NCBI GenBank assembly: GCA_001788955.1
Contig: MFXT01000022.1
Span: 1 to 61,787 of the forward strand
DNA length: 61,787 nt
Source: Candidatus Peribacteria bacterium RIFCSPHIGHO2_02_FULL_49_16
GTDB taxonomy: Bacteria > Patescibacteriota > Gracilibacteria > Peribacterales > Peribacteraceae
Direction: 5' to 3'
Part shown: positions 34,361-41,597 of the stretch, piece after piece
Position numbering within the stretch: position 1 is the stretch's first letter
How the letters are laid out: every line of letters begins with the position of its first letter
Position numbers and translations under genes: made by a program
Notes under the pieces: model-generated
Database searches by the model: none
The model's input: the letters and a program-made list of their open reading frames with translations, nothing else
What the model was told of the DNA's origin: nothing

Positions 34361-35746
34361 AAGCGGTTCGCTCAATACATTCATGGGCAAAACATGGAGC
34401 ACCATGGTTTTATTGTCGAGAGACAGAATCTGAATCTTTGCTATGCCACTGCGAAAGTCGTTTGCGGAGAGGGTTGTCGGTTCGATATGTATGTCTCCGT
34501 ATCCGGGACGAAGGAGGTACTTGATATCCGACTGCGGTTGAAGAACGATCTTTCCGTCATCATCAACAAGCGTCAGCACGATGGTTTCGGATTGCCCTGC
34601 GATAAATCGTCCATCGTGGCTGATCTCTACGCCGGCAACTTCCTGCTTTTCTGGTTCTTGCAATCCTTCAATAATCGTATCCGTCATACCGGCTTGTGCC
34701 ATGAGCTTAAGGTCGACAAATGTGCGTCGGGAAAGTCGTTGCTGACGACGCTCTTCGCGTCGGGCCAGAATTTGTTCAATGGGAGACACATATTCTTTTT
34801 TGGATTCTTCTTTCGCTTGTGCAATCAGTGGCGTGCTGATTGCAGGATAATCCGCCTGTACATAGAGCATGGAGTGTACGGTGTGTTTGTATCCGCGTTC
34901 CTGATAAAATCTGCTATTGATTGCTTGTGAGAAAGTGAGGTTCGCACCGACTGCTTCATCTATGGTGAATGGCCAATATGGATGCCATGGAGCACTGTCA
35001 CGATCAATCTGGAAATGCAAGTGCGGCCCGGTGGCAAATCCACTCATTCCAGAGAGGGCTATCTTTTGCCCTTTTATGACACTATCTCCTTCTTGTACAA
35101 GTTGTTCGCTCAAATGCGCATACACGGAATGCAGCACAGTGAGCTTTGATGGATCATCGGGGTCCGGAGCATGGGGATGACGGATCACGACGTACTTTCC
35201 AAATCCAGTGCGATCTTCCTGAACATCTGTGACAATTCCATTGGCAATACTGACGATTGGTGTGCCAATAGGAACGCGAATGTCGACGCCCGGATGGCTT
35301 CCATCCCCTTCACCACCGGTGAGATATGATCCCAAATGTCCGATGGAATAGACATCATGCTGAAAAGATGCATCGTGATATCCCTGTTTCTGATCGAAAC
35401 TGTCATACCATGGCAGTGGCATGAGGAGATTTTCCGGTACGTCCGTATACGACTGTGGCAATGTTTCTTTCCAATTTTTATAATCCGGAATGAGTGTGAC
35501 TGGGGAAACCGTGCCTGTGTACACAATAAGATGATCGTTGTACTCCTTGCCCCAGACGGCATTCCAGAAGGTATACCATCCATGCTGGCCGATCATATTT
35601 CCAGCGATAAATGCAAGAAGGGAAAAGGACGCAATCCAGAAGGACGACTTCTGTCGGAGATACCACACTGTAAAAGATCCATCCTTCTCATGGTAGAGAG
35701 TATCTTTCCTGAAGGGATTTTTTTGATGATATTTTTGTGTGTGCAT
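34349..35746 (-). CDS. M23-family metallopeptidase, membrane-anchored
   Basis: 465 residues. There is one N-terminal membrane helix (about 33-52). The lysostaphin-type domain (about 145-270) carries the zinc ligands H and D in GSHPGVDIRVP, then YAHLSEQ and the GPHLHFQ motif. Such enzymes cut peptidoglycan cross-bridges or activate amidases. After the catalytic domain comes a charged helical part (RREERRQQRLSR) and a beta-rich C-terminal domain (about 370-465). Divergent from the TsaE-HD gene, with a 7-bp palindrome in the spacer. Confidence 0.88.
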   Translation of the reverse strand: MHTQKYHQKNPFRKDTLYHEKDGSFTVWYLRQKSSFWIASFSLLAFIAGNMIGQHGWYTFWNAVWGKEYNDHLIVYTGTVSPVTLIPDYKNWKETLPQSYTDVPENLLMPLPWYDSFDQKQGYHDASFQHDVYSIGHLGSYLTGGEGDGSHPGVDIRVPIGTPIVSIANGIVTDVQEDRTGFGKYVVIRHPHAPDPDDPSKLTVLHSVYAHLSEQLVQEGDSVIKGQKIALSGMSGFATGPHLHFQIDRDSAPWHPYWPFTIDEAVGANLTFSQAINSRFYQERGYKHTVHSMLYVQADYPAISTPLIAQAKEESKKEYVSPIEQILARREERRQQRLSRRTFVDLKLMAQAGMTDTIIEGLQEPEKQEVAGVEISHDGRFIAGQSETIVLTLVDDDGKIVLQPQSDIKYLLRPGYGDIHIEPTTLSANDFRSGIAKIQILSLDNKTMVLHVLPMNVLSEPLLRE

Positions 35747-35804
35747 GAGATAGTGTGTGTATATTCTCCTTATATAATAATAGCATTATTACTTAATTTG
35801 GTCA
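35747..35804. promoter_or_regulatory. AT-rich divergent promoter region between M23 and TsaE-HD genes
   Basis: The 58-bp spacer contains TATAAT and the inverted repeat TAATAAT-agc-ATTATTA near 35775-35795. On the minus strand TATACA lies about 11 nt before the M23 ATG. Either strand's -10 could be inside the palindrome, resembling the 28.1-kb spacer. Confidence 0.4.
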
Positions 35805-36821
35805 ATGAGTGAAACAGTGTCTATTCGGCTTGTAGATGGAGAAAACATGCATTTTGCAGGATCGTCTCTTGCCCGAACAATCTACGAATTTCCCTTGACC
35901 ATCCTTCTTCGCGGAGAACTTGGAGCCGGAAAAACGACGTTTATTCAGGGATTTGCTCAAGGGCTTGGCATCGAGACGCCTGTGACGAGTCCGACGTTTG
36001 CTCTGGAACAACATCATGTTTTTTTTAGGCGGGGAAAAGAGCTGAATTTCCTTCATGTGGATTGTTATCGACTCTCTCCCCGAGACAGTGAAGAACTTCT
36101 CGCCTCGACGGATGATCATCTGGGTATCCGGTGCGTTGAGTGGTCAGATCGGCGTGAGGTACCCTTTGATGGACTGTTTATTTTGATTGACATATGCGAG
36201 AACTCAAACGTACGTACGGCAGAGGTGCAATTTTCTGATGTCGTACTTCCGTCATATGAGCAGATTTGTGAGTGGCGACTGCATGTGATGCTCCCTCCTC
36301 ATATTCAAGAGCATTGTGATACCGTTGGAAGATTCAGTGAGAAGATTGCCAAGCACCTTCTTTTACGAGGACGACTGGTGCGTCCTCTTCTCCTGCGGCG
36401 CGCGGGAGAGCTTCATGATTTACTGCGTTTTGTGGATTTTAAGCCACAGGCGATGCCCGATGATTTTCAGGATTCTCTGCAGGAGATTGCATGTTGGAAG
36501 GAGTGGAAACGGCGATATGCCAACATGCGTCATGAAGAGGCATGTGGGGAATTTCTTCGGGAACAGGGATTTTTTGGTTGTGCAGATATCGTGCAGGCAC
36601 ACGGTGATCAATTTTTTACGACTCCCGATCTGACAATCGAGCAGAAAATTCTGTTCTATGCCGACAAGCGTGTCAAAATCGGTGATGTTGTATCACTGGA
36701 AGAGCGTTTTGCAGATTTAGAGAAACGTTATCCCGATTTTATGTTGAAAAAAGGAGAACAGTGGTGGCACAGCGCACAGGAAGTGGAGAAAGAGCTTTTT
36801 GAAGAGAGAATGCCGTTTTAA
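35805..36821 (+). CDS. TsaE ATPase fused to an HD-type phosphohydrolase domain
   Basis: 338 residues. About 1-150 is TsaE, the P-loop ATPase needed for the t6A modification of tRNAs: RGELGAGKTTF (Walker A, 37-46), SPTFALEQHH, FLHVDCYRL and the GIRCVEWSD block. About 165-335 reads as an HD domain: a leading His near HIQEHCDTVGRF, H204-D205 in GELHDLLRF, a later His (VQAHGD), and ILFYADKRV with the final Asp, then LEERFADLEKRYP. TsaE is normally about 150 residues and single-domain. The junction shows no frameshift. The HD substrate is unknown. Confidence 0.88.
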   Translation: MSETVSIRLVDGENMHFAGSSLARTIYEFPLTILLRGELGAGKTTFIQGFAQGLGIETPVTSPTFALEQHHVFFRRGKELNFLHVDCYRLSPRDSEELLASTDDHLGIRCVEWSDRREVPFDGLFILIDICENSNVRTAEVQFSDVVLPSYEQICEWRLHVMLPPHIQEHCDTVGRFSEKIAKHLLLRGRLVRPLLLRRAGELHDLLRFVDFKPQAMPDDFQDSLQEIACWKEWKRRYANMRHEEACGEFLREQGFFGCADIVQAHGDQFFTTPDLTIEQKILFYADKRVKIGDVVSLEERFADLEKRYPDFMLKKGEQWWHSAQEVEKELFEERMPF

Positions 36822-36830
36822 AAAAACGAG

Positions 36831-37412
36831 CTACATCCTCCATGGAAAAAATTCTTCCATGAGCATTTTCTGGAAGAGCGTAAGTTCGATATTGAGGATT
36901 TCCGGTGCAAGAAATAAAAGAACGATGGATATCCCGATCAACAACCATTCAACTTTCTCACCGCGGGTCCATGATTGTTCGATCGAAATATTCATATAAC
37001 GGATGTGATGGCCGATATGGAAGATCGTATGAAAAAATCGATGGAGGATTTCGAATTTTGGGATGAGTGTTCCAAGACCGCGCGCGATGGTGACTTCCGC
37101 ACGAAGAAGGCCGCTTAGTCCTGCAATGCTCGAAAGAGAATGATGCAGGTAGATGGTGATGACGGTGGCAAGGGCAAGAAGTGTTATATCAAAAAGGCTC
37201 TCTCGCATCACGCCACGGAGTGTCTGACGAAGAGAGTACTTGTGATACTCTCGGTATTTCACATAGTCGAGTGCCATGTGTGTGGCAATCAGAAAGACGA
37301 AAACGCCGAGATTGAGCAGTGCCGCAATAAGAACGGTGATGACGAGATATGCCGCATGAAATGCAGGCAATTCATCGTGTTTATGCGCGAATGTTCGGAG
37401 TGCAGATTGCAT
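36831..37412 (-). CDS. multi-span membrane protein, hypothetical
   Basis: 193 residues with about four membrane segments (AYLVITVLIAALLNLGVFVFLIATHMAL, LFDITLLALATVITIYLHHSL, then WLLIGISIVLLFLAPEIL) and several His/Arg near helices (HKHDELPAFH, LHRFFHTIFHIGHHIRY). The His-rich stretch could bind metal or haem, but no family is recognised. The ATG at 37412 gives a plausible N-terminus. Upstream is an AT-rich region with TATAAT and the palindrome ATACTT-aatc-AAGTAT. Confidence 0.65.
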   Translation of the reverse strand: MQSALRTFAHKHDELPAFHAAYLVITVLIAALLNLGVFVFLIATHMALDYVKYREYHKYSLRQTLRGVMRESLFDITLLALATVITIYLHHSLSSIAGLSGLLRAEVTIARGLGTLIPKFEILHRFFHTIFHIGHHIRYMNISIEQSWTRGEKVEWLLIGISIVLLFLAPEILNIELTLFQKMLMEEFFPWRM

Positions 37413-37447
37413 ATGTGTTTGTATGTATATTATAAAATATATTTGAT

Positions 37448-37463
37448 ACTTAATCAAGTATAT
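37448..37463. promoter_or_regulatory. small palindrome upstream of the membrane-protein gene
   Basis: ATACTT-aatc-AAGTAT lies in the AT-rich spacer 36-51 nt before the minus-strand ATG at 37412, next to a TATAAT. It could be an operator. The evidence is only the symmetry and position. Confidence 0.3.
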
Positions 37464-37529
37464 CTTATTTTGTGTTTGGATGGGTAAAACGGTATCCTGC
37501 TTACATTCACTTTTTTCCCCCATCTTCCT

Positions 37530-37673
37530 ATGACAGATTGTGACTGTGGCACAGAGAAATGTGCAACGTGTGACAAATGTCCGACTTGTGAAGAGTGCGA
37601 ATGTGAAACCGGCGATGCACCTACGGATACGGGTGACGAACTACAGATGAATGAAGAAGAACCGGAAATGTAA
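37530..37673 (+). CDS. 47-aa cysteine-rich, acidic miniprotein
   Basis: A short gene encoding nine Cys in the first 25 residues: CDCGTEKCATCDKCPTCEEC, then CE. The acidic tail is TGDELQMNEEEPEM. The CxC and CxxC pairs resemble metallothionein-like or rubredoxin-like metal ligands; no family was recognised. The ATG follows a T-rich stretch, with TATCCT about 35 nt upstream. The next feature is tRNA-Pro on the opposite strand, so it is monocistronic. Conservation across relatives would decide whether it is real. Confidence 0.6.
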   Translation: MTDCDCGTEKCATCDKCPTCEECECETGDAPTDTGDELQMNEEEPEM

Positions 37674-37679
37674 TGTTTA

Positions 37680-37756
37680 TGGTCGGGGCAGCAGGACTCG
37701 AACCTGCGGCCTCCTGCTCCCAAAGCAGGCGCTCTAGCCAACTGAGCTATGCCCCG
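37680..37756 (-). tRNA. tRNA-Pro (TGG)
   Basis: Read on the minus strand: acceptor CGGGGCA with TGCCCCG, D arm GCTCAGTTGGCTAGAGC, anticodon stem CCTGC/GCAGG with loop TTTGGGA giving anticodon TGG (Pro), T arm GCAGGTTCGAGTCCTGC, and an encoded CCA at 37682-37680. Confidence 0.95.
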
Positions 37757-37926
37757 ATCAGAGAAAAGAATAGCAGATGTTTTGCCGCGTGTATTGTTGG
37801 CTAGAGCGCAGCAGGCGCCATTCTTACACGGCTCGTCCGAAACGGACTCGACCCAACTTAAGCTTGCCCCGATCAGAGAAAAGAATAGCAGATGTTTTGC
37901 CGTGTGTATTGTTGGCTAGAGCGCAG
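37750..37926. repeat. two 62-bp direct repeats with tRNA-Pro fragments
   Basis: 37750-37811 and 37865-37926 are identical except for one base. Each begins with the acceptor-end TGCCCCG of tRNA-Pro and ends with GTTGGCTAGAGCGC, an inverted copy of the tRNA D arm. The 53 bp between them end in CCAACTTAAGCTTGCCCCG, a degenerate version of the tRNA 5' end (CCAACTGAGCTATGCCCCG). This looks like a 115-bp tandem duplication with decay, and no gene is seen in it. Confidence 0.8.
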
Positions 37927-37953
37927 GCAATTCATTTCATAGTGGAGTGGGCA

Positions 37954-37973
37954 CCCCTCCCCTTTGGGAGGGG
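37954..37973. repeat. CCCCTCCC hairpin element
   Basis: CCCCTCCC and GGGAGGGG form a perfect 8-bp stem with the loop cttt. It is one of four GC-rich hairpins of the same style in spacers (also 40589, 48939, 59473). Confidence 0.65.
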
Positions 37974-38004
37974 AACTTCTTTATCTTAAAATGCATAAGG
38001 AATT

Positions 38005-38355
38005 TCACATACGCCTTTGATAATCCGAACGCTGTGCGACGGTGCCGGTCTTCAGTTTTTCCATTTCTTGCTTGTTGATCTCTTGCTCACGATCCCACTT
38101 CACTTTATTGGCGCACCAGTTGCCAAATCGTTGTGCGGTAAAGACTAATTTTCCTTTACTCATACACCAGTCAATACATCGATCTATTTCTCCGGTCATC
38201 CCTTGCACCTTTCCATAAAAACGATGCACAGTAAGGTAAAAATGTTGCGGTTCGCATTTTTGGCATTTTAGACCTACGAGTGCACATGCGTCTTTTGCAT
38301 ATTCGGAGAGCTTATTGGCTAATATTTTCTGTACGGGAGTGAGTTCGATGGACAT
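38005..38355 (-). CDS. hypothetical helical protein with five cysteines, 116 aa
   Basis: A soluble, probably all-helical protein. It has Cys in CALVGLKCQKCEP, RCIDWCMS and NWCANK and a basic/acidic C-terminal helix (DREQEINKQEMEKLKTG). No family recognised; the CxxC might bind metal. The ATG at 38355 is preferred over the open frame to 38442; TATATT lies 12 nt upstream on this strand. Divergent from the next small gene. Confidence 0.6.
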   Translation of the reverse strand: MSIELTPVQKILANKLSEYAKDACALVGLKCQKCEPQHFYLTVHRFYGKVQGMTGEIDRCIDWCMSKGKLVFTAQRFGNWCANKVKWDREQEINKQEMEKLKTGTVAQRSDYQRRM

Positions 38356-38422
38356 AGGCAATGTGCAAATATAGCAAATTCGGATATTGCAAGTATTTAT
38401 AAAATAGTGTATTATATATTTA

Positions 38423-38722
38423 ATGTCAGAACAGCAGAACAAGGATAAAGAATTGGCAGAACGATATTATAAAGAGAGAGTTGAACCACTTGAAGGCAGT
38501 AAAGGTCTGTCATTTTCAGAAAAAATGCTTGAGCAATATAAAGTGCGATACTCGAAATTTTTAGAAGGGGATCCCGAAGCACGGAAAGAAATTGAAGCGG
38601 AATTTGGTGAAGCTTCATCGACGGTGCAGACGGAATTACCCACACGGGAAGGAAAAAGTGCTCTTTCTGACAAAGAGATTGAAAACAGATTTTCCAGGGG
38701 TCGTCTTGAAGGCAACGGTTAG
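38423..38722 (+). CDS. hypothetical polar protein, 99 aa
   Basis: A highly charged, probably helical or disordered protein (KDKELAERYYKERVEPLEGSK at the N-terminus; SALSDKEIENRFSRGRLEGNG at the end). TATTAT ends 7 nt before the ATG, which supports expression. No family recognised. Its stop codon overlaps that of the convergent trmH-like gene by 4 bp. Confidence 0.55.
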   Translation: MSEQQNKDKELAERYYKERVEPLEGSKGLSFSEKMLEQYKVRYSKFLEGDPEARKEIEAEFGEASSTVQTELPTREGKSALSDKEIENRFSRGRLEGNG

Positions 38723-39177
38723 TATGAAAAATTACGAAGCGCATACAACGCAATACCGGTTGCCACAGCCACATTCAATGACTCTTTCTTACCGAGCATA
38801 GGGATTTTAACGGTTGCATTGCAGAGGGAGAGGATGTTTTCTGGAACGCCATCGAGTTCGTGGCCGATGATGAGACAGGTTTTTTTTTGTGGCTGAAATT
38901 TTGTCAAAGGGGTGGCATTTGGAAGAAGTTCGAGAGCAACGATCTGCCATCCGTCTTCTTTTAATTGTTGAAGAAGAGGAATGGGATCTTTGCGATGTTC
39001 CCATGACACAAATTCCTCTGCACCAAGCGCGGTTTTGGTAATTTCCTTGCGAGGTGGATGGCCGGTGTAGCCCGTGAGATAGAGTTTTTCGACTGCAAAT
39101 GCATCACAGGTGCGAAACAACGAACCGACATTCCAGAGAGAACGGATGTTGTGACAGAGAAGACGAATAGGTTGCAT
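38719..39177 (-). CDS. SpoU/TrmH-family RNA 2'-O-methyltransferase
   Basis: 152 residues of the SPOUT fold. It shows motif 1 (NIRSLWNVGSLFRTCDAF), motif 2 (LIIGHELDGVP) and motif 3 (KESLNVAVATGIALY). Members 2'-O-methylate tRNA or rRNA; the short length without an N-terminal extension resembles TrmL or TrmH-like proteins, but the target is not determinable. The ATG at 39177 has TATCAT on its strand 11 nt upstream. Divergent from frr. Confidence 0.9.
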   Translation of the reverse strand: MQPIRLLCHNIRSLWNVGSLFRTCDAFAVEKLYLTGYTGHPPRKEITKTALGAEEFVSWEHRKDPIPLLQQLKEDGWQIVALELLPNATPLTKFQPQKKTCLIIGHELDGVPENILSLCNATVKIPMLGKKESLNVAVATGIALYALRNFSY

Positions 39178-39187
39178 GGGTAAGTTG

Positions 39188-39198
39188 TATGATATCAT
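39188..39198. promoter_or_regulatory. palindromic divergent -10 elements of trmH-like and frr
   Basis: ATGATATCAT (39189-39198) reads TATGAT on the plus strand (39188-39193, 12 nt before the frr ATG) and TATCAT on the minus strand (39194-39189, 11 nt before the trmH-like ATG). Confidence 0.6.
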
Positions 39199-39205
39199 CT
39201 CGCTC

Positions 39206-39745
39206 ATGGATTCTCGTCTTACCGCTTTCACCAAAGAAACCGAGAAAGTTCTGCAATTTCTTCAGAGTGAATTCAGCAAATTACAAACCGGCCGCGCCAA
39301 TGCATCTCTTGTGGAACATCTTGATATCGAGGCCTACGGCCAAAAACAAGAACTGCGCTCGCTCGCAAGCATTGCCATCCAGGACGCGCGCACACTCACG
39401 ATTCAGCCATGGGACCGTTCCATATTGGGAAATATAGAAAAGGCTTTCCATTATCTTGATCTCGGCGCATCTTGCGTCAATGACGGCGTCGTCATTCGCA
39501 TCAATTTGCCGCCGATGACGGAAGAGAGACGGGAACAACTCGTAAAGATTGTGCACACACTCGCCGAAGATGCCCGCGTTTCCGTCAGGCAAGCACGACA
39601 AATGGCTCATGACAGCATCAAACAGGAAAAGGTAGAAGACGTGCGCTACACGCTTGAAGAAGAACTCCAAAAAGCTGTTAATGAAGCAAATGCAACCATT
39701 GACGAAACGCGAGAAAAAAAGGAGAAAGAAGTAATGAACGTATAA
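39206..39745 (+). CDS. frr: ribosome recycling factor
   Basis: 179 residues, two-domain RRF: LQTGRANASLVEHLDIEAYGQKQELRSLASIAIQDARTLTIQPWDRSIL and the helical part with INLPPMTEERREQLVKIVHTLAEDARVSVRQARQ are diagnostic. It splits post-termination ribosomes together with EF-G. pyrH, its usual cotranscribed partner, is here on the opposite strand with 4 bp between the stops, so the classical pyrH-frr operon is inverted tail-to-tail. Confidence 0.96.
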   Translation: MDSRLTAFTKETEKVLQFLQSEFSKLQTGRANASLVEHLDIEAYGQKQELRSLASIAIQDARTLTIQPWDRSILGNIEKAFHYLDLGASCVNDGVVIRINLPPMTEERREQLVKIVHTLAEDARVSVRQARQMAHDSIKQEKVEDVRYTLEEELQKAVNEANATIDETREKKEKEVMNV

Positions 39746-39749
39746 TCTA

Positions 39750-40466
39750 TCATCCCCCACCATCCACCACTGTTCCCGCATCCTCCCCTCTTATTGCTTT
39801 CATAATGGCATCGGTATCTTCCACGTTTACGACACGGATAGGAAGTTTTTGATCTTGGCATAAGCTGAAAGCTGACTGATCCATAATATTTAGGTGTTTT
39901 TCAATAGCTTCCTTATATGTCAATTTCGATAACAGCCCTGCATCTTCATGTTTATTCGGATCCTTATCATAAATACCGTCGACATTTGTTGCTTTGATTA
40001 ATACATCGCAATTCAGCTCTGATGCACGTAGAGCTGCTGCTGAATCTGTGGTGAAGAATGGATTGCCAGTTCCACCGGCACAGATGATGACTCTTCCCTT
40101 CTCCAGATGCCGCAGTGCGCGACGACGGATAAAAGGCTCTGCGACTTGTGGAACTTGGATGGCTGAAAGAACGCGCGTGTCTACCTGAAGAGATTCCAAT
40201 GCCGCCTGAAGTGCGACGCCATTAAGGATGGTGGCAAGCATACCCATGTAATCGCTTGTGGTGCGCTCGATGCCGCTTCCCTGCTGATCGCGATATCGCC
40301 AAAAGTTTCCCCCACCGACAACGATGACGATTTGCACATGCGTGTCGTGGATTTTTTTTACTTTCCCGGCGACCGCGTGAAGGCGATCCTGATTAATCCC
40401 CTGCCCTTTTCCCTCTTTGGAAAAAGTCTCTCCCGATAATTTCAACATGATGCGTTTATATTTCAT
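39750..40466 (-). CDS. pyrH: uridylate kinase
   Basis: 238 residues of the bacterial UMP kinase family: YKRIMLKLSGETFS, IVVGGGNFWRYRDQQGSGIERTTSDYMGMLATILN, ICAGGTGNPFFTTDSAAALRASEL and TNVDGIYDKDP. It phosphorylates UMP to UDP and is normally UTP-inhibited. The ATG at 40466 is chosen because TATGCT ends 7 nt before it. It converges on frr. Confidence 0.96.
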   Translation of the reverse strand: MKYKRIMLKLSGETFSKEGKGQGINQDRLHAVAGKVKKIHDTHVQIVIVVGGGNFWRYRDQQGSGIERTTSDYMGMLATILNGVALQAALESLQVDTRVLSAIQVPQVAEPFIRRRALRHLEKGRVIICAGGTGNPFFTTDSAAALRASELNCDVLIKATNVDGIYDKDPNKHEDAGLLSKLTYKEAIEKHLNIMDQSAFSLCQDQKLPIRVVNVEDTDAIMKAIRGEDAGTVVDGGG

Positions 40467-40588
40467 AATGCATAGCATAATGGGAATATTGATCATTGAC
40501 CACCCGTTGTATCAGTCCATCCATCATTGCACTTTTCTTAGAGTTCTCTTGTTCTTTACTGCATTTTTTTCTTTCGTTAATGAAAACA

Positions 40589-40619
40589 CCTCCCCCGTAG
40601 GGGGAGGGTAAGGAGGGGG
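40589..40619. repeat. CCTCCCCC hairpin element with trailing G tract
   Basis: CCTCCCCC-gta-GGGGGAGG (8-bp stem) is followed by gtaaGGAGGGGGG, which could compete for the same C-rich arm. It belongs with the hairpins at 37954, 48939 and 59473. It lies in the pyrH-tRNA-Arg spacer, which otherwise shows no gene. Confidence 0.65.
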
Positions 40620-40689
40620 GATTATCCTTTTGGTATACTTTCCACTGAATATTCTTCTATCAATAACAAGACGGGTACACTGGTTCTAT

Positions 40690-40767
40690 GCCCCCGTAGC
40701 TCAGCCGGGATAGAGCAGCGGGTTTCTAACCCGTTGGTCGCAGGTTCAAATCCTGCCGGGGGTACCA
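40690..40767 (+). tRNA. tRNA-Arg (TCT)
   Basis: Acceptor GCCCCCG with CGGGGGT (the first pair is a G-U wobble). The anticodon loop TTTCTAA in the stem GCGGG/CCCGT gives TCT. The T arm is GCAGGTTCAAATCCTGC, and the encoded CCA is at 40765-40767. Confidence 0.94.
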
Positions 40768-40770
40768 TAG

Positions 40771-40796
40771 CGTGGGTGAACCAAGGTTCCCCCACG
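40771..40796 (+). other. hairpin just after tRNA-Arg
   Basis: CGTGGG-t-GAACC-aa-GGTTC-c-CCCACG forms a 12-pair stem with one mismatch, starting 4 nt after the tRNA. There is no T tract, so it is a processing or termination hairpin only by position. Confidence 0.45.
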
Positions 40797-40867
40797 GACC
40801 CCCTCCTTCAAAGTATCGCTTAGCGATGGGACCCACAAGACCCATAGCACGCGATTATTTTTGAAAA

Positions 40868-41572
40868 TTACTTTGTATGCGATGCGAATCGTTGTCGAAG
40901 TTTTTCCTTCGCCTTTTTTGGTAACTGAAGTTCTTGAAGAAATCTGTTGGTTTCCTCTGCATTCATATCTGCAAAATATTTATCACCAAAATCTCCGAGC
41001 CCCGGGACAATAAAACCATTTGCATCGAGTTTCTCATCAAGTGCACCGACAATGATTTCCACGGAGGGCGCGAATTTGCGCGCGGCGGCGATACCTTCGG
41101 GGGCGGCGATGATGGTCGTGAGGATAATGTGGTCGGGAGGGATACCTTGTTTTGCCATGCGTTTCATGGAATCCACAGATGTATTCCCCGTTGCAAGCAT
41201 CGGATCGGCGATGATGACGGTATCATCAGGATGTAAATCACCGTTTTCGTAGTCAACCATTGTTTGCAGCGTCTCTTCATCACGTCTCGCGCTTACATGA
41301 TAGAAGCGGTCAATCCCATACTCTCCAAAAGGTTCTGCAAATGCCAATCCCGCACGCCATGGCATAAGGACGACAATGCGATTTTTTGGAAGAGTGGAAA
41401 GTTTTTCAAGAGTCGTCTGTACCAAAGCGTCTGTGATCACGCGGGACGCGGAGCGAAAGGGTTTTCCGTGTGATTGTACGGAGAATGGAAGATCAGGATA
41501 TCCCTTGCGAAGAAGAGAAAAAGCATGATGAAGAGATGTTGTTTGTGGAAGAATGGTGCAGGTTCGAGACAT
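40868..41572 (-). CDS. upp: uracil phosphoribosyltransferase
   Basis: 234 residues, homologous to UPRT, which makes UMP from uracil and PRPP. The PRPP-binding block is VIIADPMLATGNTSVDSM; other conserved parts are VVLMPWRAGLAFAEPF (in the position of 'PILRAG' in the family) and the uracil-binding C-terminal GFIVPGLGDFGDKYF. The ATG at 41572 (MSRTCTIL) is taken. With pyrH nearby it suggests uracil salvage. Confidence 0.93.
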   Translation of the reverse strand: MSRTCTILPQTTSLHHAFSLLRKGYPDLPFSVQSHGKPFRSASRVITDALVQTTLEKLSTLPKNRIVVLMPWRAGLAFAEPFGEYGIDRFYHVSARRDEETLQTMVDYENGDLHPDDTVIIADPMLATGNTSVDSMKRMAKQGIPPDHIILTTIIAAPEGIAAARKFAPSVEIIVGALDEKLDANGFIVPGLGDFGDKYFADMNAEETNRFLQELQLPKKAKEKLRQRFASHTK

Positions 41573-41597
41573 ACGGGAATGATAGATCAAAAAAGTG

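Noticed and set aside
40771-40796. Rho-independent terminator after tRNA-Arg
   Set aside because: The stem is good but no T tract follows, so it is listed only as a hairpin.
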